A stretch of DNA of 64,000 nt, taken from the NCBI RefSeq assembly GCF_002162035.1, contig NZ_CP021138.1, positions 2,604,001 to 2,668,000 on the forward strand, given 5' to 3'. Source of the DNA: Sulfuriferula sp. AH1. GTDB lineage: Bacteria; Pseudomonadota; Gammaproteobacteria; Burkholderiales; Sulfuriferulaceae. Within the stretch, counting starts at the first letter, position 1, and the number at the start of each line of letters is the position of its first letter. Both the position numbers and the translations under genes were made by a program. The notes under the pieces are model-generated. The model was not told where the DNA came from, made no database searches, and saw nothing but the letters and a program-made list of their open reading frames with translations. Below are positions 27,892-36,929 of the stretch, one piece after another.

Positions 27892-27957
27892 AGGGATAGA
27901 TAGACACTATGATAATCCAATATGCACCGGACGATAATGCCGCAACTGGATGAGCGG

Positions 27958-28929
27958 TCAGCTCGCTACCGCGACGAACGCATCCGCATAGATATCGTTC
28001 ATCGCCGCCTTGGCCAGATACGCCTTCTTCCGCGCCGACTTGACCATGTCCGGATTGCCGCACAGATATACGCGCCAGCCGGCCAGATCAGGGTGCTCGG
28101 CCAGCGCGACATCGACTGCACGACCGGATTTGCAGCCGGATGTCGCGGGCTCACTGGAAACGCAGGGGGTGTAATGGAAATTGGGGTGATGCTCGGCCAG
28201 TTCGCGCAATTCATCCACCAGATACAGACCGGCTCTGTCGCGGCTGCCGTGGTACAAATGAATCTCGCCGCTATGCTCCCGATTGAGCGCATCGCGCAGG
28301 ATGCCCATCAACGGCGCCAGACCGGAGCCGGTGCCGATCAGCAGCAAGGGCTGTTCCGCAGCGCCGGGCAGATAGAAACATGAACCGACCGGCGCGCTGA
28401 TATGCAGACTGTCGCCTATCTTCAGCTGGTCGTGTATCCAGTTGCTCATGCGCCCGTCGGGCAGGCGCCGCACATGCAGGCGCAAGTAGCTGTCAGTCGG
28501 CACGCTGGCCAGCGAATAGCTGCGTGAGAATCCGGCATCGCGGTACAGGTTGATGAACTGTCCGGCACGATAATCCTGCAGCGACGGGCAATCCAGCCCG
28601 ACGCAGAGTATTTCGTCGTTGAGCGGGCGAATCGCGGTGACTGTCGCCGGCAGCAATCTGTCACTGCTGTCCGGCAGGCTGACCGTCATGTCCTCGGTGG
28701 GATGGCATACGCACGCCAGGAAATAATTCTGCGCCTGCAAGGTGCTTTTCAGCCCATTCTGTGCAGCGCGCGGCACATTGGCATCGGCCGCCGCCTGCAT
28801 CATGCAGGTCTGGCATACGCCGCTGCGGCAGGAAGAGGGAACCGCAACACCCTGGCGCGTGAGGGCGTCCAGTACTGACTCACCCGCTTCGCATTGATAA
28901 GTAGCTTCGTTCAAATGTAATTGCGTCAT
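27958..28929 (-). CDS. Ferredoxin-type 2Fe-2S/FAD/NAD(P)H oxidoreductase
   Basis: The 323-residue protein has three domains: plant-type 2Fe-2S ferredoxin (Cys34, 39, 42, 73), FAD-binding (FSRSYSLAS near residue 145) and NAD(P)-binding (LLIGTGSGLAPLMGIL, then VYLCGNPDMV). It passes electrons from NAD(P)H through FAD to the iron-sulfur centre. It starts 26 bases after a truncated globin gene under an NsrR-type operator, so it probably re-reduces the globin during nitric-oxide detoxification. By sequence alone it resembles phenol hydroxylase and CDP-6-deoxyglucoseen reductases. Confidence 0.88.
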   Translation of the reverse strand: MTQLHLNEATYQCEAGESVLDALTRQGVAVPSSCRSGVCQTCMMQAAADANVPRAAQNGLKSTLQAQNYFLACVCHPTEDMTVSLPDSSDRLLPATVTAIRPLNDEILCVGLDCPSLQDYRAGQFINLYRDAGFSRSYSLASVPTDSYLRLHVRRLPDGRMSNWIHDQLKIGDSLHISAPVGSCFYLPGAAEQPLLLIGTGSGLAPLMGILRDALNREHSGEIHLYHGSRDRAGLYLVDELRELAEHHPNFHYTPCVSSEPATSGCKSGRAVDVALAEHPDLAGWRVYLCGNPDMVKSARKKAYLAKAAMNDIYADAFVAVAS

Positions 28930-28955
28930 GATGTCCGGTCCCGTTTAGCGTTGAA

Positions 28956-29324
28956 CTATTTGTTTAACACGTCGTTGCGTGTGGTTTCGCACACGGCGCC
29001 GACTTCCGCGATCAGCTCGGCTGGCACATTCAACTCCTGCAGCGATGCCACCAGATTTTCCACCACGGCGTCGAAATGGCTGTCGTTCAGACCGCGCGCG
29101 ACCAGATGAGCATGACCCTTACGCATGTCGGCGCCGCTGTAATTTACCGGGCCGCCGAATGCCATGGTCAGAAACGCTTTTTGTTTGGCGGCCTGACGCT
29201 CCATATCGACATCTTCAAAAAAATCGCTGATGCGGTCATCGCTCAGCACGCGACGGTAAAACACATCCACTGCAGCATTAACTGCGGCTTCGCCGCCTAA
29301 TTTATGGAACAGTTCGTTAGCCAT
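28956..29324 (-). CDS. Group 1 truncated haemoglobin
   Basis: The 122-residue protein matches group I truncated globins: LFHKLGGEAAVNAAVDVFYRRVL, the glycine-rich FGGPVNYSG, and HAHL with the haem-ligating histidine, then LNDSHFDAVVENL. These globins oxidise NO to nitrate with bound oxygen. The ATG at 29324 follows AGGAG; an in-frame start 10 codons earlier lacks it. The gene is divergent from nsrR and sits just downstream of an NsrR-type box. Confidence 0.93.
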   Translation of the reverse strand: MANELFHKLGGEAAVNAAVDVFYRRVLSDDRISDFFEDVDMERQAAKQKAFLTMAFGGPVNYSGADMRKGHAHLVARGLNDSHFDAVVENLVASLQELNVPAELIAEVGAVCETTRNDVLNK

Positions 29325-29360
29325 TTGCGTCACTCCTAATGTGTATTCGATCAATTCAAT

Positions 29361-29383
29361 AACATGTATAATAAATACATTTT
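29361..29383 (-). promoter_or_regulatory. NsrR-type operator of the globin/reductase operon
   Basis: AACATGTAT-AATAA-ATACATTTT is a 23-base inverted repeat with one mismatched arm position and the 9-5-9 layout and ATGyAT core of known NsrR boxes. It lies 37-59 bases before the globin start. NsrR would repress here until nitric oxide damages its iron-sulfur cluster. Confidence 0.7.
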
Positions 29384-29430
29384 ATTGAGGAAAAAAACAG
29401 GTCTATTCGACCTCAGTACGATGTAAAATC

Positions 29431-29447
29431 AGGTTATTGAATAACCT
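29431..29447. repeat. 17-bp perfect palindrome in the nsrR-globin intergenic region
   Basis: AGGTTATT-G-AATAACCT is a perfect palindrome midway between the two NsrR-type boxes. It does not fit the NsrR pattern and may bind another regulator. A weaker repeat AGGTC-N5-GACCT lies at 29399-29413. Confidence 0.5.
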
Positions 29448-29451
29448 GCAT

Positions 29452-29474
29452 AAGATACATCTTGTATGTATCTT
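29452..29474 (+). promoter_or_regulatory. NsrR-type operator of nsrR
   Basis: AAGATACAT-CTTGT-ATGTATCTT has two perfect nine-base arms around five bases, fitting the NsrR box layout closely. It ends 32 bases before the nsrR start, consistent with autorepression. Confidence 0.75.
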
Positions 29475-29506
29475 AATAAGAACGTTAACCGGGTGTCAAG
29501 GATTTT

Positions 29507-29944
29507 ATGCAACTTACACGATATACCGACTATTCATTGCGAGTGCTGGTCTACCTCGGCATGAAAACCGACGGCTGGGCTACCATTACCGAACTGGCGG
29601 AGTTTTACGGCGTTTCACGCAACCATCTGGTCAAAGTGGTGCACCATCTTGCACAACAGGGCTTTATCCACACGTTGCGCGGCAAACATGGCGGCATGGC
29701 GCTGGCGCGCGCGCCCGAGCAGATCAGGATCGGGGATGTGGTGCGCAGCACCGAACCGAATTTCGACATTGCCGAATGTTTCAATCGCACCACCAATCGC
29801 TGCGTACTGGCGCCCGACTGCCATCTGAAATCCATCCTGAATGAAGCCAATCTGGCCTTTCTCGCGGTACTCGATCGCTATACCATCGCCGACACGATCG
29901 CCGATCAGGCACTGCTGGTGAACTTGCGACCGATGCCACGCTGA
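29507..29944 (+). CDS. nsrR: Rrf2-family nitric-oxide-sensing repressor NsrR
   Basis: The 145-residue protein has the Rrf2 winged helix (MQLTRYTDYSLRVLVYLG, then SRNHLVKVVHHLAQQGFIHTLRGKHGG) and three cysteines, Cys91, Cys99 and Cys105, placed as the iron-sulfur ligands of NsrR (ECFNRTTNRCVLAPDC). The cluster reacts with NO, relieving repression. It is divergent from the globin/reductase operon, with boxes before both. The ATG follows AAGGA. Confidence 0.93.
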   Translation: MQLTRYTDYSLRVLVYLGMKTDGWATITELAEFYGVSRNHLVKVVHHLAQQGFIHTLRGKHGGMALARAPEQIRIGDVVRSTEPNFDIAECFNRTTNRCVLAPDCHLKSILNEANLAFLAVLDRYTIADTIADQALLVNLRPMPR

Positions 29945-29950
29945 ACAGCA

Positions 29951-29968
29951 GATCGCTGTCAAGCGATC
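29951..29968. terminator. Short inverted repeat between convergent genes
   Basis: GATCGC-TGTCAA-GCGATC has two perfect six-base arms between the nsrR stop and the stop of the LON-domain gene. It lacks a T-run on either strand, so it could be a weak or Rho-aided stop signal. The assignment is tentative. Confidence 0.25.
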
Positions 29969-30001
29969 CAAGTAACACGGGGATCCGCCCGACCAAAGCA
30001 G

Positions 30002-30643
30002 TCAGCCGAGCACGCCTTGCCGTTTCAGGAATTCCTGGATGATCTTCAGGCGCATCAGGCTATCGTTCATTTCCAGCAGATCCTGTTTCGCGCTGGCCTT
30101 GATCGGCAAACTTTCCGCCAGACGATATCCCAGCCAGACCGCCTGCTCCGGATGCATCGGATTGGAAAAACGCGTCGTGCCGAGTTCCTGCACGATAGTC
30201 TCGAACACAGTGCTGCACAGGCTGAACTCGTCGGTCACGAGCTGCGTGGCTTCAGCCGAAATCAGACTCACCTCGGCCGTGATCAGGCCGTCCTTGCCGG
30301 TCTCGCTGGATTCGATCAGAAACCGCTGGCCGCCCTGAGCCGTGATATTGAGAATGCCCAGTTGCGGCATATCCCAGTCGGCGATGTGCGCCAGCGTGCC
30401 TACGGAATGAGGGACGGCCGGCGCACCCACCTCTTCGCCGGCCTGAATCAGACACACGCCAAATGGCGCATTGTCTTTCAGACAGGTTTTGGCCATGTCC
30501 ATATAACGCGTCTCAAAAATTTTCAGCGGCAGCAGACCGTCGGGATACAGCACGGTATGCATCGGAAAGATCGGGATGCTTAGATGGCGTACGTTATGCA
30601 GCCGGTCGAACATCAGGGGCAGGCTGCGTTTGAACCAGCTCAT
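30002..30643 (-). CDS. LON peptidase substrate-binding domain protein
   Basis: About 213 residues with the N-terminal LON (PUA-like) domain, seen in LSIPIFPMHTVLYPDGLLPLKIFETRYMDM and VGTLAHIADWDM, but no AAA+ or protease domain. Stand-alone LON-domain proteins are common and their function is unclear. The ATG at 30643 overlaps the ubiX stop (ATGA); the much longer reading upstream is out of ubiX's frame and not credible. It is the last gene of the long minus-strand run that begins with kdsD. Confidence 0.88.
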   Translation of the reverse strand: MSWFKRSLPLMFDRLHNVRHLSIPIFPMHTVLYPDGLLPLKIFETRYMDMAKTCLKDNAPFGVCLIQAGEEVGAPAVPHSVGTLAHIADWDMPQLGILNITAQGGQRFLIESSETGKDGLITAEVSLISAEATQLVTDEFSLCSTVFETIVQELGTTRFSNPMHPEQAVWLGYRLAESLPIKASAKQDLLEMNDSLMRLKIIQEFLKRQGVLG

Positions 30644-31251
30644 GCCTGTCCCCAGCGCGCCATCAGTTGATGCGGGATATGCAATTGATCCAGAATGCGT
30701 GCGACGACGAAATCCACCAGGTCCTCGATCGTTTGCGGATGATGATAGAAGCCGGGATTGGGCGGCAGGATCACCACGCCCAGACGCGCCAGTTTCAGCA
30801 TGTTTTCCAGATGCAATGCCGAATAAGGCGTCTCGCGCGGCACCAGGATAAGCTTGCGCTGCTCCTTGATACTGACATCCGCGGCGCGCTCGATCAGGTT
30901 GTCGGACAAGCCTTGCGCGATGGCTGCCAGCGTGCCCATGGTACACGGACACACCACCATGGCATCTGCCGGATTGGATCCCGACGCTACCGGTGCAAAC
31001 CACTCTTCACGTCCGAACACTTTCAGCTGGCCAGGACGAGCGCCGTATTGCGCCGTCAGCATTTCCTCAAGCTCATGTGTACGTCCCGGCAAGGCCAGAT
31101 CCAGCTCCTGCCTGGCCACGATCTGCGCAGCACTGGAAACCAGCAGGTAGACGCTGACATCGGCAGCCAGCAGGTATTCCAGCAGGCGCATACCGTACGG
31201 CATGCCCGATGCCCCGGTCAACGCCAGGGTGACACTATGCGGCGGATTCAT
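30640..31251 (-). CDS. ubiX: Flavin prenyltransferase UbiX
   Basis: The 203-residue enzyme attaches dimethylallyl phosphate to FMN, making the prenylated cofactor needed by UbiD decarboxylases in ubiquinone synthesis. It shows TGASGMPYGMRLLEYL at the FMN site, CPCTMGTLAAIAQGLSDNLIERAADV and LVPRETPYSALHLENM, all diagnostic. The ATG at 31251 (after AGGGAAA) overlaps the upstream transporter gene by 17 bases. No ubiD is in the window. Confidence 0.95.
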   Translation of the reverse strand: MNPPHSVTLALTGASGMPYGMRLLEYLLAADVSVYLLVSSAAQIVARQELDLALPGRTHELEEMLTAQYGARPGQLKVFGREEWFAPVASGSNPADAMVVCPCTMGTLAAIAQGLSDNLIERAADVSIKEQRKLILVPRETPYSALHLENMLKLARLGVVILPPNPGFYHHPQTIEDLVDFVVARILDQLHIPHQLMARWGQA

Positions 31252-31783
31252 GTTGGCTATTTCCCTGCAGATTATCCTGATGATTATGTAACAGGTAAGC
31301 GGCAATGAGGCCATTGCTCAGGCCGAATACCCACGCTGCCGCTGCAAAAGCAGGGCTCAGATAGAATACGTTGACGCCGGGCATCAGCCACACCGACACA
31401 ATGAGCAATTGCGCGCTGATATGCGCAAAAGCGGCCGAGACACTCAAACTGACAGCGCCAAAGTAACGCTCAGGCAAATGCTGCAGCAGCCATAACGCGG
31501 CCAGACTGGCAGCCGCCCCGCCCAGACTCAACATGAAACCCGGGGTAAGGAAACTGCCCAGCAAGATACTGCCCGCCACCACCCGCAGCCCCGCCACCCA
31601 TATCGCAGTGCGCAAGCCGTATTGCTTCAGCACCAGCAGCGTCACGATATTGGCCAGGCCCGGCTTTACCCCGGGCAGCGGCGACGGCAATGCCGCTTCC
31701 ATCAGCATCAGTGCGATAGCCAGTGCTGCCAGATAGGCGATGCGATGATCTTCGGCGGTAGGTTTAATAGTTAAGACTGTCAT
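31235..31783 (-). CDS. Gx transporter family membrane protein
   Basis: The 182-residue protein has five or six helices and matches the family once called heptaprenyl diphosphate synthase component I: MEAALPSPLPGVKPGLANIVTLLVLKQYG, then RVVAGSILLGSFLTPGFMLSLGGA. These look like ECF-type S components. It starts inside the end of the NusG-II protein gene (20-base overlap); the two families are commonly paired. The substrate is unknown. Confidence 0.8.
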   Translation of the reverse strand: MTVLTIKPTAEDHRIAYLAALAIALMLMEAALPSPLPGVKPGLANIVTLLVLKQYGLRTAIWVAGLRVVAGSILLGSFLTPGFMLSLGGAAASLAALWLLQHLPERYFGAVSLSVSAAFAHISAQLLIVSVWLMPGVNVFYLSPAFAAAAWVFGLSNGLIAAYLLHNHQDNLQGNSQHESAA

Positions 31784-32150
31784 AGCGCCGCACCTGCCCC
31801 ACGATTTCCACGCTCACCTGATTGGGCAAACAGATCGCAGCTTCACCCTCATGACTGATCCATCCCTGATGCACACACAGCTGCCGCGGACTGGGATCGC
31901 TACGCACCCGCGCCCGATGACCGGCCACTTCCACTTGCGTGACGCCCAGAGGGCCCGGCACATCGACACTGAATGCACGCGCCAGCGATGCCGTCAGAAA
32001 CACATCGCCGCCGCGCTTGATGATGAGACGCTGTCCGCCCGGACTCATCCAGTAATGCATACCCAGCGCCAGGATCACCATCACTCCCAGCGTCAATACG
32101 GCCCAATCGCCGCTTTTTATCGTCGCCATGACCGAACTTGGGGTGCTCAC
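31764..32150 (-). CDS. NusG domain II-containing membrane-anchored protein
   Basis: The 128-residue protein has one N-terminal helix ([19 protein letters not shown]) and a beta-rich exported domain with [30 protein letters not shown], the NusG_II signature. The two cysteines, in LCVHQG and AICLP, are conserved in the family. It is unrelated to transcription in spite of its name. It starts at a GTG that overlaps the rapZ stop (GTGA); an internal ATG at 32129 is an alternative. Its partner is the Gx transporter downstream. Confidence 0.8.
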   Translation of the reverse strand: MSTPSSVMATIKSGDWAVLTLGVMVILALGMHYWMSPGGQRLIIKRGGDVFLTASLARAFSVDVPGPLGVTQVEVAGHRARVRSDPSPRQLCVHQGWISHEGEAAICLPNQVSVEIVGQVRRYDSLNY

Positions 32151-33001
32151 ATCAACTCGCGGTGCCGCACCAGTGTTTGCACGTCAGCCGAGAACTGCGC
32201 CGCCAGACGCTCGGTCATGTATACCGAGCGGTGCTGCCCGCCAGTGCAACCGATCGCCACGGTCAGGTAGGCGCGATTATCGCGCATGAAACATGGCAGC
32301 CATTTGCGCACGTACTGTTCGATATCGGACAACATCTCGCGCACTTCCGGGATGTTTTCGAGGAAACTGATGACATCCCGGTCACGTCCGGTCTGCGGAC
32401 GTAGCACGGGGTCGTAATGCGGATTCGGCAGACAGCGCACATCGAATACCAGATCCGCATCCAGCGGTATGCCATGTTTGAAACCGAACGATGCAAACAG
32501 CAACGTCAGTTGGGCGCCTTCCAGTGCAATCATGTCCCTGATCCAGCTGCGCAAGGTATTGGCGGACAAGTCGCTGGTATCGATACGATGCGCCAGTTGC
32601 GCAATCGGGTCCAGCAAATCCCGCTCCATCGCAATGGCTTCCGGCAATGCGTGATGCTCATCGCTGAGCGGATGACGGCGTCGGGTTTCGGAAAACCGCC
32701 GCACCAGCGTTTCTGTTTTCGACTCCAGAAACAGCAAGCGGAAATTCAGTTGCTGCCGCAACTTTTGCACCAGTGCCGGCAGATGCTGGCAGGAATCGCC
32801 GCTGCGTGCATCGACGCTGATGGCCACCTGCTGGTAACCGTGGCTGGCCAGAAACTGTATGCTCTCTTCCAGCAAGTTGGCGGGCAGGTTGTCGATGCAA
32901 TAATAGCCCACGTCTTCCAGCACGTTCAAGGCGATGCTTTTCCCCGAACCCGACAGGCCGCTGATCAACACCAACTGCATTTTGTTCAGCGCGATTTCCA
33001 T
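32147..33001 (-). CDS. rapZ: RNase adapter protein RapZ
   Basis: The 284-residue protein has an N-terminal P-loop (SGLSGSGKS, about residues 14-22), [62 protein letters not shown] and [13 protein letters not shown]. In enterobacteria RapZ delivers small RNAs to RNase E and senses glucosamine-6-phosphate. The ATG at 33001 lies two bases after the hprK stop; an ATG at 32980 is possible. The ptsN-hprK-rapZ order is typical of betaproteobacteria. Confidence 0.95.
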   Translation of the reverse strand: MEIALNKMQLVLISGLSGSGKSIALNVLEDVGYYCIDNLPANLLEESIQFLASHGYQQVAISVDARSGDSCQHLPALVQKLRQQLNFRLLFLESKTETLVRRFSETRRRHPLSDEHHALPEAIAMERDLLDPIAQLAHRIDTSDLSANTLRSWIRDMIALEGAQLTLLFASFGFKHGIPLDADLVFDVRCLPNPHYDPVLRPQTGRDRDVISFLENIPEVREMLSDIEQYVRKWLPCFMRDNRAYLTVAIGCTGGQHRSVYMTERLAAQFSADVQTLVRHRELM

Positions 33002-33003
33002 GG

Positions 33004-33948
33004 TTATTCGTTTGCTTCCAGCAGTTTCTGCTGACGCGCAATGAATTCTTCCGCACTGTTGAAACCGCGCATGCGCAGAATATGATTGCGCGTTGCCACC
33101 TCGACCAGCACTGCCAGATTGCGCCCCACCGCGACAGGAATAAGGACTTTGGGAATTTTCACACCCAGAATCGTTTCTGACGAGGCGTGCATATCCAGCC
33201 GGGAGATGGACTCCTGTGCCGGATCGGCGGGTGCTTTCAGATGCACGATGAGCTTGAGATTCTTTTTGCTTTTGACCGACAGCTCGCCGAACAGGGTACG
33301 GATATTCAATATCCCCAGCCCGCGCACTTCGAGAAAGTCCTGCAACATCGGCGGGCATTGCGCTTCCAGCGTATCCGGCGACACCTTGAACAAATCAACC
33401 ACATCGTCCGCAATCAGGCGATGGCCGCGCGTAATCAGCTCCAGTGCCAATTCGCTCTTGCCCGCCGAGGATTCGCCAGTCAGCATCACGCCGATGCCGT
33501 TCACTTCGAGCATGACGCCATGCACGTTGACCGATTCTGCCAGCACATTGGTCAGATAGTGTGACAGCACCGCCATCAGCTCCGGGCTGGCTTGCGGCGA
33601 AGTAAACAGCGGCGTATGCGTGCGTTCGGAAGCTTCCAGCAGCTGGGACGGCACCGGCTCGCCATTAGCCACCACCACCGCGGCCAGCTCTGTCGAAAAC
33701 AGATTGGTTACCGCATTCTGCAAACCGGCTTCGCCTAATTGGCGCAAATAGTCCATTTCCGCGCATCCCAGCACCTGTACGCGATTGGGATGCACAAAAT
33801 TCAAATGCCCGACCAGCGCCAGCGAAGGCTTCTGCACCGTATCGCCCACCAGTTGCTTATCACCGCCCTCCTGCCCGGAAACCCAGGTCAACGCCAGCGT
33901 CTGGGCAAGTGCGGCAAACATCTGGCTAACGGGGATGGAGTTTGTCAT
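33004..33948 (-). CDS. hprK: HPr kinase/phosphorylase HprK
   Basis: The 314-residue enzyme phosphorylates and dephosphorylates a serine of HPr. It has the Walker A GESSAGKS (near residue 155), IADDVVDL, and the capping-tyrosine-type [16 protein letters not shown] region. The start overlaps the ptsN stop (ATGA). HPr itself and enzyme I are not found in the window. In proteobacteria HprK usually tunes a regulatory, not sugar-transporting, PTS. Confidence 0.95.
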   Translation of the reverse strand: MTNSIPVSQMFAALAQTLALTWVSGQEGGDKQLVGDTVQKPSLALVGHLNFVHPNRVQVLGCAEMDYLRQLGEAGLQNAVTNLFSTELAAVVVANGEPVPSQLLEASERTHTPLFTSPQASPELMAVLSHYLTNVLAESVNVHGVMLEVNGIGVMLTGESSAGKSELALELITRGHRLIADDVVDLFKVSPDTLEAQCPPMLQDFLEVRGLGILNIRTLFGELSVKSKKNLKLIVHLKAPADPAQESISRLDMHASSETILGVKIPKVLIPVAVGRNLAVLVEVATRNHILRMRGFNSAEEFIARQQKLLEANE

Positions 33949-34400
33949 GGCTGCCAATTACGGATCAGATCAAGCACGCCTTCACTGTCGGTGCTGGTCA
34001 GCAGCGCATCGCGCAAGGCTTTGTTGCTGAACAGCTGCGCGAGTTCGCCGAGTATCTGCAAATGCAGGTCAGTCGCCTGCATGGGAACGAACAGCATGAA
34101 AACAAGTTTGACCGGGAGGTGATCGGGAGCATCGAAATCAATCGCCGGCTCAAGCCGAACCAGCACGCCTGTTGCGGATTTCAAACCTTTGATGCGCCCG
34201 TGCGGTATCGCGATACCTTGCCCCAATCCGGTAGAGCCAAGCTTTTCGCGGGCGATCAGACTATCGAGAATAACATTGGGTGCGACACCCACTTCACTGC
34301 CAAATAATTGCCCAACATATTCAAAGAGACGTTTTTTACTCCCCATCCCGATATCGAGAAGAATATGCGAAATGGGGAGCAGCGGAACTATCTGATTCAT
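33945..34400 (-). CDS. ptsN: Nitrogen-regulatory PTS enzyme IIA, PtsN
   Basis: The 151-residue EIIA-type protein has the phosphorylated histidine in GIAIPHGRI (near residue 68) and the typical VFMLFVPMQATDLHLQILGELAQLF. It receives phosphate from HPr or NPr and regulates potassium transport and other targets. It lies between hpf and hprK with a 6-base gap to hpf, in the conserved rpoN-hpf-ptsN order. Confidence 0.95.
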   Translation of the reverse strand: MNQIVPLLPISHILLDIGMGSKKRLFEYVGQLFGSEVGVAPNVILDSLIAREKLGSTGLGQGIAIPHGRIKGLKSATGVLVRLEPAIDFDAPDHLPVKLVFMLFVPMQATDLHLQILGELAQLFSNKALRDALLTSTDSEGVLDLIRNWQP

Positions 34401-34406
34401 TGCGGC

Positions 34407-34742
34407 TTATTCTTGCTCAACCACCGCTTGATGTTTGATGCCGCCACTGGCCTGATGCGAAGCGATGTTTTTTTCCTTGTGCTTCATGACCTGGCGATCC
34501 AGCTTGTCAGCCAGGCTATCGATCGCTGCATACATGTCGGACTCTTCGACCTGCACAAAGATATCCTTGCCGCTGAGATGCACGCTGGCTTCGGCGATAT
34601 GCTTCAGCTTTTCTACCGTGAGCACGACATTGACGTCGATAACATGGTCAAAATGACGTTTCATGCGATCGGTTTTTGATATCACATACTCGCGAATCGC
34701 AGGGGTGATTTCCAGATGATGACCGGTAACTGTTAGATTCAT
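34407..34742 (-). CDS. hpf: Ribosome hibernation-promoting factor, short form
   Basis: The 111-residue protein has the S30AE domain: MNLTVTGHHLEITPAIREYVISK, VLTVEKLKHIAEASVHL and YAAIDSLADKLDRQVMKHK. There is no C-terminal dimerisation domain, so it is the short HPF that binds the 30S subunit in slow growth. The ATG at 34742 follows AAAGGGAA; a 28-codon longer reading overlaps rpoN and can be set aside. Confidence 0.95.
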   Translation of the reverse strand: MNLTVTGHHLEITPAIREYVISKTDRMKRHFDHVIDVNVVLTVEKLKHIAEASVHLSGKDIFVQVEESDMYAAIDSLADKLDRQVMKHKEKNIASHQASGGIKHQAVVEQE

Positions 34743-34764
34743 GACATTCCCTTTCACTTGCTGG

Positions 34765-36195
34765 TTATAGCGCTTTGCGCTGGTTGGCGGGCGGAATTTG
34801 CATGGATTCACGGTATTTTGCAATCGTTCGACGCGCTACTACGATACCTTGCTGACCGAGAACCTCAGCAATTTGCCCGTCGGATAAAGGTTTCCTGGTG
34901 TTTTCCGCACTGATCAGTTGCTTAATTAACGCACGAATTGCAGTCGCCGAGCAAGCCCCGCCGGCGTCAGTATTCACATGACTGCCAAAAAAGTATTTCA
35001 ATTCAAAGATTCCGCGCGGGGTCATCATGAATTTCTGGGTGGTCACGCGCGATACCGTGGATTCGTGCAATTCCACGACTTCGGCGATTTCACGCAATAC
35101 CAGCGGACGCATCGCCACTTCGCCATGTTCGAAGAAATGGCGCTGCCTGTCGACGATACTCTGCGTCACCCGCAATATGGTATCGAAACGCTGCATGATG
35201 TTCTTGATCAGCCATTTCGCTTCCTGCAATTGCCCGGCCAGCTGCTGGTGATTGACATCGCGATTGCGCGACAGAATGTCTGCATACAGTTGATTGATGC
35301 GCAATTTGGGCATGGCATCCGGGTTAAGACTGGCTACCCATAAGCCTTTGACTTTCTTGACGATCACATCGGGAATGATATAACGCGTATCGGATGCGCC
35401 AAACGCCTCGCCAGGACGCGGATTGAGATGGGTAATCAGCTCGCGGGCGGCACGCAACGCCTCGTCATCACAATGCAACTTGCGCTTCAGTCCTGCATAA
35501 TCATGCGCGCCCAGCGCCGCAAGATCATGTTCAACGATACGCTGCGCCAACGCCAGATGTGGAGTGCATTTCGGCAGGGTCTGCAGCTGCAATGCCAGGC
35601 ATTCTGCGAGGTTACGCGCACCGACGCCCGTTGGCTCAAGATTCTGCAAATGCTTGAGTGCAATTTGCAGCTCATCCATATCCACTTCCAGCTCATCCGG
35701 CAACATTTCCGCAATGTCTTCCAGGCTCTGGGTAAGATACCCGCTTTCATTCAGGGCATCGATCAGCAGCAGAACCAGACGCTTATCGCGCTCCAGCAAC
35801 GGGGTGAGATTGAGCTGCCAGGCCAGATGATCGCGTAGACTGATAACGTCTTGCGACGATGTCTGCGGTTCAAAATCATCGTCATCATTGTCATCGCCGG
35901 AACCGTAATTGGCAGACTCGTTCCAGTCCAGCTCGGCCAGTTCCCGCGGGGCGGTTTCAACCGGGGCATCCACAGTCGTCTCCGTGCTGCCGGCTACGCT
36001 CGGCTCATACTCAGGGCTGCGCATGCTGCTATCGTCGATCGCATCCACCCGCTCGAGCAGCGGGTTCTCTTGCACCATCAGCTCCAGTTCCTGATTGAGC
36101 TCAAGCGTCGACAATTGCAGCAAACGGATGGATTGCTGCAATTGCGGCGTCAGCGTGAGGTGCTGGGATAGTTTAAGTTGTAAACCCTGTTTCAT
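34765..36195 (-). CDS. rpoN: RNA polymerase sigma-54 factor RpoN
   Basis: The 476-residue protein shows all three regions: an N-terminal Gln/Leu-rich activator-contact domain (LKLSQHLTLTPQLQQSIRLLQLSTLELNQEL), an acidic linker (about 50-115), the core-binding domain, and the C-terminal RpoN box ARRTIAKYRE (about 454-463) that reads the -24 element. It directs transcription from GG-N10-GC promoters with AAA+ activators. One such activator (58693-60138) and two matching promoters (around 42.6-42.8 kb) lie in this window. Confidence 0.97.
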   Translation of the reverse strand: MKQGLQLKLSQHLTLTPQLQQSIRLLQLSTLELNQELELMVQENPLLERVDAIDDSSMRSPEYEPSVAGSTETTVDAPVETAPRELAELDWNESANYGSGDDNDDDDFEPQTSSQDVISLRDHLAWQLNLTPLLERDKRLVLLLIDALNESGYLTQSLEDIAEMLPDELEVDMDELQIALKHLQNLEPTGVGARNLAECLALQLQTLPKCTPHLALAQRIVEHDLAALGAHDYAGLKRKLHCDDEALRAARELITHLNPRPGEAFGASDTRYIIPDVIVKKVKGLWVASLNPDAMPKLRINQLYADILSRNRDVNHQQLAGQLQEAKWLIKNIMQRFDTILRVTQSIVDRQRHFFEHGEVAMRPLVLREIAEVVELHESTVSRVTTQKFMMTPRGIFELKYFFGSHVNTDAGGACSATAIRALIKQLISAENTRKPLSDGQIAEVLGQQGIVVARRTIAKYRESMQIPPANQRKAL

Positions 36196-36204
36196 GATCT
36201 GTCG

Positions 36205-36927
36205 TTAGAGGCGGAAATGTTCGCCCAGGTAAACCTTGCGGACACTTTCATTATGAATGATTTCCTCAGGTTTACCAGCAGCCAGTACCGTACCATCGTT
36301 GATGATGTAGGCCCGGTCACAAATACCCAGGGTTTCGCGTACATTATGGTCGGTTATCAGAATACCGATGCCGCGCTCGGTCAGGAACCGTATCAGCTTC
36401 TGGATATCGATTACCGCAATAGGATCTATGCCGGCAAATGGCTCATCCAGCAACACGAACCGCGGATTCATCGCCAGGGCACGGGCAATTTCGACACGAC
36501 GGCGTTCGCCGCCGGACAAGCTCATTGCTGCCGAATCACGCAAATGCTCGACGTGCAAATCCTCCAGCAAGTCGTTCAAATGCTGCTCGATCTCGGCTTC
36601 GCTATATTTTTTCAACTCCAGAATCGCGCGTATGTTCTGCTCTACCGTGAGCTTACGAAATATCGAGGCTTCCTGCGGCAAATAACTCAAACCCAATGCA
36701 GCGCGCTGATGTATCGGCATCATGCCCAGATCGTGGCCATCCATCTGAATTTCGCCTCCATCCAGCTTGACCAGGCCCACGATCATATAAAAACACGTCG
36801 TTTTGCCCGCGCCATTCGGCCCCAACAGACCGACGACTTCACCCGGGTTTACGCTGATCGACACGTCTTTGACTACCAGACGCGATTTATAACTTTTTTT
36901 CAGGTGCAGCGCCTTGAGCTCGCTCAT
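36205..36927 (-). CDS. lptB: LPS export ABC transporter ATP-binding protein LptB
   Basis: The 240-residue ATPase powers LPS extraction from the inner membrane with LptFG. It has Walker A GPNGAGKT, signature [15 protein letters not shown], Walker [14 protein letters not shown] and the H-loop ITDHNV. The gene follows lptA by two bases and precedes rpoN by nine, the standard proteobacterial order. Confidence 0.96.
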   Translation of the reverse strand: MSELKALHLKKSYKSRLVVKDVSISVNPGEVVGLLGPNGAGKTTCFYMIVGLVKLDGGEIQMDGHDLGMMPIHQRAALGLSYLPQEASIFRKLTVEQNIRAILELKKYSEAEIEQHLNDLLEDLHVEHLRDSAAMSLSGGERRRVEIARALAMNPRFVLLDEPFAGIDPIAVIDIQKLIRFLTERGIGILITDHNVRETLGICDRAYIINDGTVLAAGKPEEIIHNESVRKVYLGEHFRL

Positions 36928-36929
36928 TT

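Noticed and set aside
27892-27957. Zur box before the COG0523 GTPase gene
   Set aside because: The stretch has scattered GATAAT/ATTATC words but no convincing palindrome of Zur type.
30644-31003. N-terminal extension of the LON-domain protein
   Set aside because: It would overlap ubiX for 120 codons in another frame; the ATG at 30643 overlaps the ubiX stop in the usual coupled way.
33002-33358. N-terminal extension of RapZ
   Set aside because: It runs through hprK in another frame; RapZ starts at 33001 give the normal family length.
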